From Nonomuraea turcica (lineage in GTDB: Bacteria > Actinomycetota > Actinomycetes > Streptosporangiales > Streptosporangiaceae): a stretch of DNA of 64,000 bases. The position numbers were made by a program, and so were the translations under genes. Positions within the stretch are counted from its first letter, which is position 1. The number at the start of each line of letters is the position of its first letter. Below the pieces are notes generated by a model. It was not told the DNA's origin. It did not search any database and was given only the letters and a program-made list of their open reading frames with translations. This document shows, piece after piece, positions 18,670-26,254 of the stretch. Location: NCBI RefSeq assembly GCF_030718205.1, contig NZ_JAUZQF010000037.1, positions 30,548-94,547 of the forward strand, given 5' to 3'.

Positions 18670-18752
18670 AATCGCGATCAATTCCCGGCAAAGCTGGCAC
18701 CCTTGACGTACCGGGCCGATGATGTAAATCATGATCGTTGGCTAGGGATTCG

Positions 18753-18803
18753 CCCAGATTTTCTGGGTATCAGGAGGGGCGACATCCACGTTTTGGGTGG
18801 ATG
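18753..18803 (+). promoter_or_regulatory. Structured leader that could mask the 18801 start codon
   Basis: Two hairpins lie just upstream of the gene at 18801. CCCAGA/TCTGGG (18753-18758 with 18762-18767) is followed by AGGAGGGG (18772-18779), then CATCCAC (18783-18789) pairs with GTGGATG (18797-18803), which contains the proposed ATG. The arrangement could control translation. TTGACG at 18703-18708 is a possible -35. No known riboswitch class is recognised. Confidence 0.35.
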
Positions 18804-19529
18804 CTGGTGGCAAGACGGCAAAGTGGGGTGCGGCCGGTGCTCAGGGTCAGGCGAGTCGCGTATGCGGGAGCCATCGTCATGGTCGGTCTGACGACCGGCT
18901 GCACGGCCTCGGCCGAAACCACCCCCACAGCCACACCGACACCCACAGCCACCGGCACGGCCACCACCCCGGGTGGGACCCCCACAGCCACCCCGACGTC
19001 GGCCAGCCCGCGACCGAGCGTCACCCGGCCCACCATCCAGGTCCAGCTCAACCCCGACCGTGTCACGGCCGGCCAGACCTCGACAGTGTGGATCCTGGCC
19101 AACTGCCCGCTCCCGAGCGGTGGTCCCGCGCACACCGGCACCGCCACGTCCACGGCGTTCGTCAGCGGCGCCACGCTCGACCCGGTGCCCTCGGGCGGGA
19201 GCTCCCCCACACCGACCGGCGCCGCCGGCGGCTCACCCTGGGTGCGCGGCTCGGCGCAGGTCGGGGGAACGGTCAGACGCGGCACGTACACCGTCAACGT
19301 CAAGTGTGACGGCACCAACGACATGGGGACAGCCCGGCTGCGGGTCGTCTCGGGCGAGGCGCTGCCGACCAACGTGCCGACCAAGGCGCCCAGGGCCGGC
19401 GGCGGCGGCACGTACGCGCAGGACGTCAGCGACGAGTCCTCGATCCCGCTCGGCCCCGCGGGCGTGCTGATCGCCCTGGCCCTGGCCGGCGGCATCGCCT
19501 TCGCGGTCAAGCGGCGTAACCGGGCATAA
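18801..19529 (+). CDS. Secreted Thr/Pro-rich protein with C-terminal membrane anchor
   Basis: 242 residues of unknown function. An N-terminal signal (RVAYAGAIVMVGLTTGCTAS) is followed by a Thr/Pro/Ala-rich stretch (TPTATPTPTATG), a beta-rich domain with two cysteines (ILANC, VNVKC) and a C-terminal membrane segment GVLIALALAGGIAFAV ending in KRRNRA. The hydrophobic segment plus basic tail resembles a sortase sorting signal, but no LPXTG or LAXTG precedes it; the nearest sequence is SIPLGPAG. The sortase-like gene starts four bases later. The start is uncertain: an in-frame TTG at 18738 also exists, but ATG 18801 gives a proper signal sequence. Confidence 0.75.
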   Translation: MLVARRQSGVRPVLRVRRVAYAGAIVMVGLTTGCTASAETTPTATPTPTATGTATTPGGTPTATPTSASPRPSVTRPTIQVQLNPDRVTAGQTSTVWILANCPLPSGGPAHTGTATSTAFVSGATLDPVPSGGSSPTPTGAAGGSPWVRGSAQVGGTVRRGTYTVNVKCDGTNDMGTARLRVVSGEALPTNVPTKAPRAGGGGTYAQDVSDESSIPLGPAGVLIALALAGGIAFAVKRRNRA

Positions 19530-19533
19530 CACG

Positions 19534-20073
19534 ATGGCCCGCCCAGGACGGGTGGTGCTCGCCGGGGCCGTGACGGGCCTGCTGCTGTTCGCGTTCGGCA
19601 GGGGCATGCAGCAGACCGACTCCACTCCCGCCGCGAACGTCGTACCCAAGAGCATCGACATCCCCTCCATCGACGTCGAGGCCCCGCTGATGAAGCTCGG
19701 CCTGGAGAAGAACGGCGACGTTGAGCTGCCTCCATACGAGAAGCCCAAGCTGGCCGGCTGGTACTCGGGCAGCGCCGTGCCCGGCGAGAAGGGCGCCGCC
19801 GTGATCATCGGCCACGTGGACACCAAGACCGCGCCGGCCGTGTTCTACAAGCTCAGGCAGTTACGCAAGGGCGAGACCGTGAAGGTCGAGCGCAGCGACG
19901 GCAAGACCGTGACGTACAAGGTCGACTCGATCGAGCAGGTGCACAAGGACAGCTTCCCGATCAAACGCGTGTACGTCGAGGACGGGCTCAAGCTGGTGAC
20001 CTGCGGCGGCAAGTTCGACTACGCCAAGGGCGAATACCTGGACAACATCATCGTCTACGCATCGCAGGTATGA
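19534..20073 (+). CDS. Class F-like sortase
   Basis: A 179-residue cysteine transpeptidase-like protein. An N-terminal membrane segment (6-22) is followed by a sortase barrel with the catalytic His in VIIGHVDT (H94) and Cys in LKLVTCGGKFD (C157), the class F pattern. The Arg that usually follows the Cys is not evident: the segment reads GEYLDNIIVYA. It could be placed differently or the enzyme could be weak. The gene follows the anchored protein at 18801-19529 by four bases, implying an enzyme-substrate pair, although that protein lacks a standard sorting motif. Confidence 0.87.
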   Translation: MARPGRVVLAGAVTGLLLFAFGRGMQQTDSTPAANVVPKSIDIPSIDVEAPLMKLGLEKNGDVELPPYEKPKLAGWYSGSAVPGEKGAAVIIGHVDTKTAPAVFYKLRQLRKGETVKVERSDGKTVTYKVDSIEQVHKDSFPIKRVYVEDGLKLVTCGGKFDYAKGEYLDNIIVYASQV

Positions 20074-20158
20074 GCCGCCCGCCTGCCCGCGCTCGATCGG
20101 CTGTGGCGGCGTACCGGCTGGTCCCGAGGATACGGCCGGGTGAGAGCCGCCCTGCAGG

Positions 20159-20164
20159 TAGGCT
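20159..20164 (+). promoter_or_regulatory. -10 element for a probably leaderless tsaB messenger
   Basis: TAGGCT, then 8 bases, then the tsaB GTG at 20173. No ribosome-binding site is present in that gap. Confidence 0.35.
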
Positions 20165-20172
20165 AAACAGTC

Positions 20173-20817
20173 GTGCTGGTCCTGGCTTTTGATACCGCGA
20201 CGCCCGCCGTCACCGCCGCGCTTCACGACGGCGAGCGGGTGCTCGCCGAGTCCACGACGATCGACGCCCGGCGTCACGGCGAGCTGCTCGTTCCCACCAT
20301 CCAGCGGGTGCTGGGCGAGGCGGGGGCGGCGCTGCGCGACGTGACCGCCATCGTGGCGGGCAGCGGCCCCGGTCCTTACACCGGGCTGCGCGTCGGGCTG
20401 ATGACCGCGCAGGGGCTGGCCACGACGCTGGGCGTGCCCGCGTACGGCATCTGCACGCTTGACGCGGTCGCGTACGGCGGCGGCCTCACCGAGCCGTTCC
20501 TGGTGGCCACCGACGCGCGGCGCAAAGAGGTCTTCTGGGCGCGTTATGCGGACATGCGCACCAGGCTCGACGGTCCCTTCGTGGACCGGCCCGCGCAGGT
20601 GCCGGTCGACGGGTTGCCGGTCGTGGGAGCCGGTGCAGACCTTTATCCCGATATTTTCGGGCAGAGCGACGCTCCTCTGTACCCCTACGCCGGCGCTCTG
20701 GCTTCACTCGCGGCCGAACGGCTCGCGCAAGGCACTCCGCTCGATCCGCCCCGCCCGATCTATCTACGCCGGCCCGACGCCGTGGTGCCAGGAGCGCCCA
20801 AGAGGGTGACGGCGTGA
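20173..20817 (+). CDS. tsaB: tRNA t6A biosynthesis protein TsaB
   Basis: ASKHA-fold partner of TsaD in threonylcarbamoyl transfer to tRNA. 214 residues. LVLAFDTATPAVTAAL starts the fold, HGELLVPTIQRVL and VAGSGPGPYTGLRVGL are diagnostic, and ATDARRKEVFWARY follows. GTG start at 20173. Its stop overlaps the rimI start by four bases (GTGA), and rimI overlaps tsaD by eight, making a tight tsaB-rimI-tsaD operon. Confidence 0.95.
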   Translation: MLVLAFDTATPAVTAALHDGERVLAESTTIDARRHGELLVPTIQRVLGEAGAALRDVTAIVAGSGPGPYTGLRVGLMTAQGLATTLGVPAYGICTLDAVAYGGGLTEPFLVATDARRKEVFWARYADMRTRLDGPFVDRPAQVPVDGLPVVGAGADLYPDIFGQSDAPLYPYAGALASLAAERLAQGTPLDPPRPIYLRRPDAVVPGAPKRVTA

Positions 20818-21260
20818 AGCTCCGGCCGATGACTGAGACCGACCTGCCGGCGGTCATGGAGATCGAGCGGGCCACGTTTCCGCTCGACGCGTGGAGCGAG
20901 AGCATGATGCGCGGCGAGCTGGCCGACATGCCGCGCTCGCGCCACTACGTGGTGGCGCTGGTCGATGACGAGATCGTCGCCTACGCCGGGCTCGCCGCCG
21001 CGGCCGACCAGGCCGACGTGCAGACCATCGCGGTGCTGGAGAAGCACCAGGGCACCGGTATCGGCAGCGCGATGCTGACCGAGCTGCTGGCCGAGGCGCG
21101 CCGCAGGGGAGCGCGGGAGATCTTCCTCGAAGTACGCGCCGACAACCCGCGCGCACAGGCCGTCTACCGGCATTTCGGTTTCGAGGAGATCGGCACCCGC
21201 CGCCGCTACTACGACGACGGCACCGACGCGATCATGATGAGAAGGAACCTGGATGGCTGA
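20814..21260 (+). CDS. rimI: Ribosomal-protein-alanine N-acetyltransferase RimI
   Basis: GNAT enzyme; RimI acetylates the N-terminal alanine of ribosomal protein S18 in E. coli, and the actinobacterial form may have a wider range. 148 residues. The acetyl-CoA loop is EKHQGTGIGSAML, with the usual LEVRADNPRAQAVYRHFGF and a C-terminal RRRYYDDGTDAIMM. The start overlaps tsaB, and the last eight bases overlap tsaD. Position between tsaB and tsaD is the classic actinobacterial arrangement and supports the RimI name over a generic GNAT. Confidence 0.94.
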   Translation: MKLRPMTETDLPAVMEIERATFPLDAWSESMMRGELADMPRSRHYVVALVDDEIVAYAGLAAAADQADVQTIAVLEKHQGTGIGSAMLTELLAEARRRGAREIFLEVRADNPRAQAVYRHFGFEEIGTRRRYYDDGTDAIMMRRNLDG

Positions 21261-22284
21261 CGAACCACTGGTCCTGGGCATCGAGACGTCCTGTGACGAG
21301 ACCGGCATCGGCATCGTCAGGGGCCACACGCTGCTGGCCAACACCATTGCCTCCAGCATGGAGGAGCACGCCAGGTTCGGCGGCGTGGTGCCCGAGGTCG
21401 CCTCCCGCGCCCATCTGGAGGCCATGACGCCGACCGTGGAGGCCGCGCTGGCCGCATCCGGGCTCAAGCTCACCGACCTCGACGCCATCGCCGTCACGGC
21501 CGGTCCTGGGCTGGCGGGCGCGTTGCTGGTCGGGGTCGCGGCGGCCAAATCCTACGCGCTCGGCCTCGGCGTCCCGCTCTACGGCGTCAACCACCTGGCC
21601 GCCCATGTCGCCGTCGACCAGCTGGAGCACGGCCCGCTGCCCAAGCCGTGCATCGCCATGCTGGTCTCCGGCGGTCATTCGTCGCTGCTGCTCGTGCCTG
21701 ACGTGGCCGAGGACGTGATCTCGCTCGGGTCCACCGTGGACGACGCGGCCGGGGAGGCGTTCGACAAGGTGGCGCGGGTGCTGGGGCTGCCGTTCCCCGG
21801 CGGCCCGCACATCGACCGGGCCGCCCGCGAGGGCTCCGGCACGGCGATCGCCTTTCCGCGCGGCAAGATCGACGACGGCACGCTCGACTTCTCCTTCTCC
21901 GGGCTCAAGACGGCCGTGGCTCGCTGGATCGAGGCCCGTGAGAGGGCGGGCGAGTCCATCCACGTGCCGGACGTGGCCGCCTCCTTCCAGGAGGCCGTGG
22001 TGGACGTCCTGACCCGTAAGGCGCTGCAGGCGTGCCGGAAGTACGACGTGGCGGACCTGCTGATCGGGGGCGGCGTGGCGGCCAACTCCCGGCTGCGGGC
22101 ACTGGCCCAGGAGCGATGCGACGCGGCCGGGGTGCGGCTGCGGGTGCCCCGTCCCGGGCTGTGCACCGACAACGGAGCCATGGTCGCCGCGCTGGGCTCT
22201 GACCTGGTCGCGGCCGGTGTCGCGCCGTCGAGTCTGGAGATCCCGGCCGACTCCTCCCTGCCGATCACCACGGTCCACGTCTGA
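21253..22284 (+). CDS. tsaD: tRNA N6-adenosine threonylcarbamoyltransferase TsaD
   Basis: Transfers the threonylcarbamoyl group to A37 of ANN-decoding tRNAs. 343 residues. LGIETSCDETGIGIV is the N-terminal signature; the metal-binding His pair lies in GVNHLAAHV; VSGGHSSLLLV, TVDDAAGEAFDKVARVLGL and LLIGGGVAANSRLR are all present. ATG start inside the end of rimI. The gene ends 39 bases from the convergent coiled-coil gene. Confidence 0.97.
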   Translation: MADEPLVLGIETSCDETGIGIVRGHTLLANTIASSMEEHARFGGVVPEVASRAHLEAMTPTVEAALAASGLKLTDLDAIAVTAGPGLAGALLVGVAAAKSYALGLGVPLYGVNHLAAHVAVDQLEHGPLPKPCIAMLVSGGHSSLLLVPDVAEDVISLGSTVDDAAGEAFDKVARVLGLPFPGGPHIDRAAREGSGTAIAFPRGKIDDGTLDFSFSGLKTAVARWIEARERAGESIHVPDVAASFQEAVVDVLTRKALQACRKYDVADLLIGGGVAANSRLRALAQERCDAAGVRLRVPRPGLCTDNGAMVAALGSDLVAAGVAPSSLEIPADSSLPITTVHV

Positions 22285-22322
22285 CGCCCGCACGCCCAGG
22301 GCGCGCGAGCGCAGACCGGCAC

Positions 22323-24236
22323 TCAGTCTTTGGACCTGCTGGGGCGCAGCAGCGCCTCGGCCAGGACCAGCATCGTCTCCTCCAGGGCGCTCAGGCGCTT
22401 GGTGAGGTCGGTGGCCGCCGGCTCGACGATGCCGGTGACCGTCTGGGCCAGCTCGTCGCGGTCGGGACGGGACCTGACGAGGTCGGTCAGCGTGTCGGCG
22501 GCCGCGGCCAGGCGTGCGGCCTGATCGCCTGCCTGCGACTGGAGCTCGGAGCCCAGGGCCGCGGGGAGCCGCCCCACCCGCTCGTTGACGGCCTCGATGC
22601 GGTCGTCCACCGCCTCCAGATGAGCGCCGGCCTGCTCGGCGCGCCTGGCCAGCCCGTTCATGTGGGTGGCGAGGCCGTTGAAGCGGGTGTCGAGCCCGCC
22701 GAGGTGGCCGTCGATCGCGTCGAAGCGGTCGCTCAGGTGCTCCTCGGCCTCGCTGAGCCGCTCGTCCATGGCGTCCATCTGGCTGTCGAGCCGGTTGAAG
22801 CGGCCCTCGTTGCGCGTGGCGGTCTCGCCCAGGCGCTGGTCGGTGGTGGCCACACGCTCGTCCAGCGCGGTGAAGCGGGTGTCGATGCGTACGTCGAGCC
22901 TGTCGAAACGGTCATCGTGCCTGCCCAGGTGGCCATCCATGGTGCCCAGCCGCTCGTCCACCGCGCCGAGCCGGCCGTCCATGCCCCCGAGCCGCTTGTC
23001 GACGCCGCCCATCCTGCCGTCGAGGCCGTCGAGCCTGGCGTCGATGTCGGCCAGGCACTCGTCGGCGGACTCCAGCCGGCCGTCGAACCCGGTGAGCCGG
23101 GTGTCGAACCCGTGCAACCTTCCCTCGACCCGATCGAGCCTGGAGTCCACGCCGTCGAGCCTGGCCGTCAGGCGCTGCTCGCTCTCGCCGAGTTGCCCGG
23201 CCAGGCGCTGCTCGCTCTCGCCGAGCTGCACGGCCAGGTGCTGGTCGGTCTCGTCGAGCCGGGTGGTGAGGCGCTGCTCGACGTCGGTCAGGCGGTCGTT
23301 GAGCTGCGCGTCGGCCTCCTTGAGGCGTGCGGTGAGCCGCTCGTCCGCCGCGTCGAGCCGGCCGGACAGCCGCTCGTCCGCCGCGTCGAGCCGGCCGGAC
23401 AGCTGCTGGTCCGCCTCCTCGAGCCGGGCGGACAGGTGCCGGTGGCTCTCCTCCAGCCGGGCCGTGAGCCGCTCGTCGGTCTCGTCGAGCTTGGTGGTGA
23501 GGCGGCGGTCGGCCTCGTCCAGTTTGGTGGTCAGGCGGTGGTGGGTGTCGTCGAGCCTGAGGGTGAGGCTCTGGTCGGTCTCGTCCAGCCGGGAGGTCAG
23601 GTGCTCGCCGGTCGCCTCCAGGCGGGTCGTCAGGCGCTGCTCGGCCGCGTCTACCTTGCCGGCCAATTGCTCGGCCGCGCCGGCCAGCCGATCGTTGACG
23701 TCCTCGGACAGCGCGCCGACCGCCGACTCCACCCGGTCGGTCCGGGTGACGAGCTCGGCCACCGACTTGTCGAGTCTGGTGAAGCGGCTGGCGGCGGCTT
23801 CCATGCTGGCGTTGAGGCCGGCCAGCAGTGTGGCGAAATCGGACATGCCCTTGGTGATGCCATCGGTGGTGTCGAGCACGGACTGCAGGCGCTGGCCCAC
23901 GCGCTCGTCGACGGTGTCGACGTGGTCGCGCACCGCCTCCACGTGCTGGGCCAGGCCCTCCGCCCACATCGGCGGCTTGATGGTGATGTCCTCCAGCCGC
24001 CCGTTGACCGACTCCAGGGTGCCGCTCAGACCGCCCAGCTCGCGCTCGCGTACCTCGCGAAGCAGCCACTCCATGCCCTCGAGCCGCTGGCGGATCTCGT
24101 CGAGCACGGCGCCCTGCGTGCGTTGCTCGTAGACGTGATCCTGGGCGGCGCGCTGGAGCAGGTCGCGCATCCTCTCGGAGATGGGGGAGTGGCCTCCTGC
24201 CTGAAGAAGAAGGGTGGTGTGGTTGGAATTGTCCAC
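22323..24236 (-). CDS. Long repetitive coiled-coil protein with 11- and 7-residue repeats
   Basis: 637 residues, function unknown. GTG start at 24236 is chosen because AAGGAG (24249-24244 on the minus strand) lies 7 bases upstream; the frame is open to 24329 without a good site. Residues 17-115 are ordinary helix. Residues 196-360 are fifteen consecutive 11-residue repeats of the type DETDERLTARL, then residues 361-451 are thirteen consecutive 7-residue repeats of the type GAVDERL, and heptad-like helix continues to the end. No membrane segment, signal peptide or enzyme motif is seen. Hendecads and heptads form coiled coils of opposite or no supertwist, so a long rod is expected. Remote resemblance to apolipoprotein-like or methyl-accepting helices is possible. 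Confidence 0.88.
   Translation of the reverse strand: MDNSNHTTLLLQAGGHSPISERMRDLLQRAAQDHVYEQRTQGAVLDEIRQRLEGMEWLLREVRERELGGLSGTLESVNGRLEDITIKPPMWAEGLAQHVEAVRDHVDTVDERVGQRLQSVLDTTDGITKGMSDFATLLAGLNASMEAAASRFTRLDKSVAELVTRTDRVESAVGALSEDVNDRLAGAAEQLAGKVDAAEQRLTTRLEATGEHLTSRLDETDQSLTLRLDDTHHRLTTKLDEADRRLTTKLDETDERLTARLEESHRHLSARLEEADQQLSGRLDAADERLSGRLDAADERLTARLKEADAQLNDRLTDVEQRLTTRLDETDQHLAVQLGESEQRLAGQLGESEQRLTARLDGVDSRLDRVEGRLHGFDTRLTGFDGRLESADECLADIDARLDGLDGRMGGVDKRLGGMDGRLGAVDERLGTMDGHLGRHDDRFDRLDVRIDTRFTALDERVATTDQRLGETATRNEGRFNRLDSQMDAMDERLSEAEEHLSDRFDAIDGHLGGLDTRFNGLATHMNGLARRAEQAGAHLEAVDDRIEAVNERVGRLPAALGSELQSQAGDQAARLAAAADTLTDLVRSRPDRDELAQTVTGIVEPAATDLTKRLSALEETMLVLAEALLRPSRSKD
22884..23156 (-). 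repeat. Thirteen tandem 21-bp units (heptad region)
   Basis: Each 21-bp unit encodes a 7-residue repeat ending in D-x-R-L or a close variant. The block follows the 33-bp units without a break. Confidence 0.85.
23157..23651 (-). repeat. Fifteen tandem 33-bp units (hendecad region)
   Basis: Each 33-bp unit encodes one 11-residue repeat, pattern [DEG]-x-[TAS]-[DE]-x-x-L-[ST]-x-[RKQ]-L. Neighbouring units at about 23335-23401 and 23160-23225 are almost identical at DNA level, indicating recent expansion. Confidence 0.9.
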
Positions 24237-24353
24237 CGAAAGGCTCCTTCGCGTCGCCGACGGTCTGCCGCGCAGCGGTGGGGTAGGTCCGGTTTGCAGA
24301 TGAAAAGGCGAGAACGCGGGTAACCGCATTCGGGGGAGAACTCCCGCCCGCCC

Positions 24354-24382
24354 ACCTTAGCCTTTCGATCAAGGTCCGTCAG
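24354..24382 (-). promoter_or_regulatory. Possible promoter of the coiled-coil gene
   Basis: On the minus strand CTGACG (24382-24377), a 17-bp spacer and TAAGGT (24359-24354) resemble a housekeeping promoter, leaving a leader of about 110 nt before the GTG. The rest of the 24237-24432 gap shows nothing further. Confidence 0.35.
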
Positions 24383-24432
24383 GGCTGAAATTGAAAGATC
24401 GCGGTTAACGCAAGAATGGCCGGTTTCCCTGT

Positions 24433-25596
24433 TCAGGCAGGTGGGGAGGTGTCGCAGATGAGGGCATATGGCCGCGCCATGATCCGCGTCAAGATGATTA
24501 CTGCCGACTTGTCCCCATTGAGTCGCAGATCTGCACGCAGGCGCTCGATGTCGAGGGCGGAGGCGCGCTTTTTGATGGTGACATTTCCAATTTGCCGTTC
24601 ACGGAGGGCCGCACGTAGCTTTTTCAGCGAGAACGGCATAATGTCCTCGACTTCGTATCTCGCGGCCCATGGGGTGTCCACCGGCTCGTCGGCCGCGATG
24701 TACGCCACCAGCGGATCGAGCAGGCGGCCGCCGACCAGCTCGGCCACTTCGCCCACGAGGTGAGCCCGGATGGCGGCGCCGTCGGGCTCGTAGATGTAGC
24801 GTCCCATCGCGCCGACCGGGGCCTTGACGTCGGCGGAGGTCAGGGTGTGACCGCCGGGCAGCAGCGTGGCGCGGCGGGTCGGCCGCTCCCCGGTCCCGAT
24901 CCAGAGGCTGGCCTCCTTGACCTCGCCCTTGTACGAGACCCACTCGGCCTCGGCCTGCGCCGGGATGAACTCGTACGGGATGCCCGGTGCGACCTTGAGG
25001 CAGGCCCGCTCGGCCCTGGAGACCAGGCCGAGCACCACGGGCCAGGGCGGCGAGTAAGTCAGGGGGTCGAACGTCCTGCCCCGGCTCGTCCGCCGTGCCG
25101 GGTCGGCGAACAGCACGTCGTAATCCTCCGGCCGGACGGCGGCCGCGTCCCCAATGGTCACCGTCACCCGGTCGGCCAGCCCGAGCGCCTCGGCGTTGGC
25201 TCTGGCCACGGCGACCGTCAGGGGGTCGATGTCCACGGCCGTCACCGTGCAGCCGGCGCGGGCCAGGGCCAGGAAGTCGCCGCCGATGCCGCAGCAGGCG
25301 TCGACGACCGAGGCCCCGGCCAGGCGGCGGGCGCGGTGCGCGGCCACCTCCGCCCGCGTGGACTGCTCCAGGCCGTGGTGCGTGAAGTACATCCCCCGGG
25401 CGTCCTCGCCGAATTTGGCCTTGGCACGTTCCCGCAGGCCGGCCTGGGTCAGGGCGGCCGAGGTGAGAGGGGCGTCATACGTTTTGCGCAGCTTCGTGGC
25501 GGCGGCGACCGGGTCCGCGCCGGTGAGCTCACCGGCCTCGGCCAGCGCCCGTTGGCCGCGCGTCGTCAGCAGCTCGTTGAACGCGTCGAGGTCCAC
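24433..25596 (-). CDS. SAM-dependent methyltransferase with THUMP-like C-terminal region
   Basis: About 387 residues from GTG 25596 (MDLDAFNELLTTRGQ). A helical N-terminal region is followed by a Rossmann methyltransferase core: VVDACCGIGGDFLALA is the SAM-binding motif I, AVDIDPLTVAVARANAEAL motif II, and DVLFADPARRT the DPA/R catalytic-type motif, close to NPPY-like loops of nucleic-acid methyltransferases. The C-terminal ARYEVEDIMPFSLKKL / GNVTIKKRASALDIERLR region matches the THUMP-like segment annotated in this actinobacterial family. RNA methylation is plausible; the target is unknown. Frame is open upstream of 25596 but that stretch overlaps the convergent side of the MarR gene and does not look coding. 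Confidence 0.85.
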   Translation of the reverse strand: MDLDAFNELLTTRGQRALAEAGELTGADPVAAATKLRKTYDAPLTSAALTQAGLRERAKAKFGEDARGMYFTHHGLEQSTRAEVAAHRARRLAGASVVDACCGIGGDFLALARAGCTVTAVDIDPLTVAVARANAEALGLADRVTVTIGDAAAVRPEDYDVLFADPARRTSRGRTFDPLTYSPPWPVVLGLVSRAERACLKVAPGIPYEFIPAQAEAEWVSYKGEVKEASLWIGTGERPTRRATLLPGGHTLTSADVKAPVGAMGRYIYEPDGAAIRAHLVGEVAELVGGRLLDPLVAYIAADEPVDTPWAARYEVEDIMPFSLKKLRAALRERQIGNVTIKKRASALDIERLRADLRLNGDKSAVIILTRIMARPYALICDTSPPA

Positions 25597-25664
25597 GTCA
25601 CACGACGTTATCGCGCCCTCGAGACCCCTCGAGACGGCTCCCGCGACCTCGGGGCGCGGCCATG

Positions 25665-26165
25665 TCACACGGGTGCGGTGTCGCCGAGGGAAAGGAGGAG
25701 TTTGCGGAGAAGGCCGGCCAGGGCGTCGCGGTCGGGGGCGGAGAGCCCGGACAGCAGGTGGTCCTCGTTGGCCGTGTGCCGCTCCAGCAGGTCGTTGGCC
25801 ACCCGCCGCCCCTCGTCCGTCAGCGTGACCAGCGTCATCCTGCGGTTGCCCGGCGCCGGCCAGCGCTCCACCAGGCCGCGCTCCACCAGGCGGTCCATAC
25901 GGTTGGTGAGCGCGCCCGGGCTGATCATCGCAGCCGCCGACACGTCCTTCATGCACATGGTGGCGTCATCGCCGCTCCTGAGCAGCGTGGTCAGCATGTC
26001 GAACTCCCACGCCTCCAGCCCGTGCTCGGCCAGGAACTCCTTGACCCCCCGCTCCAGCAGCCGCGACGCCCGCGACACCCGGCCGATCACACCCAGCGGG
26101 GATACGTCGACGTCGGGCCGGGCGCACGCCCACTGTCCGAGCATCGCGTCGACCACGTCGTCCAT
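25665..26165 (-). CDS. MarR-family transcriptional regulator
   Basis: 166 residues from ATG 26165 (MDDVVDAMLGQWACARPD). A winged helix-turn-helix of the MarR type: LEAWEFDMLTTLLRSG, VSAAAMISPGALTNRMDRL as the recognition region and NRRMTLVTLTDEGRRVA as the wing. The earlier in-frame ATG at 26255 would read through the divergent promoter and is rejected. Divergent from an NAD-dependent epimerase/reductase gene with an inverted pair of 9-bp sites between them, the classical layout of a local repressor. Confidence 0.9.
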   Translation of the reverse strand: MDDVVDAMLGQWACARPDVDVSPLGVIGRVSRASRLLERGVKEFLAEHGLEAWEFDMLTTLLRSGDDATMCMKDVSAAAMISPGALTNRMDRLVERGLVERWPAPGNRRMTLVTLTDEGRRVANDLLERHTANEDHLLSGLSAPDRDALAGLLRKLLLSLGDTAPV

Positions 26166-26179
26166 GCGGCTAATCGTAC

Positions 26180-26245
26180 GACATTGAAATGTTTGACGGC
26201 GTGTTATACCTTCTGCGTGGAAATGTTCAATGTCAAAACTTTTGA
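26180..26245. promoter_or_regulatory. Candidate MarR operators in the divergent region
   Basis: GACATTGAA at 26180-26188 recurs inverted as TTCAATGTC at 26226-26234. In addition TCAAAA-C-TTTTGA (26233-26245) is a perfect inverted repeat next to the epimerase ribosome-binding site. These lie in the AT-rich 90-base gap between the MarR gene and the epimerase. Confidence 0.5.
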
Positions 26246-26254
26246 GGTGGGACA

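Noticed and set aside
22884..23651. 33-bp tandem repeats considered as a CRISPR-like array
   Set aside because: The repeats are directly adjacent without spacers, coding in frame for a periodic helix.
22620..24323. Long open frame of about 567 codons on the plus strand opposite the coiled-coil gene
   Set aside because: It arises from the repetitive, GC-biased codons of the minus-strand gene. The minus-strand frame has a ribosome-binding site and a clear repeat pattern.
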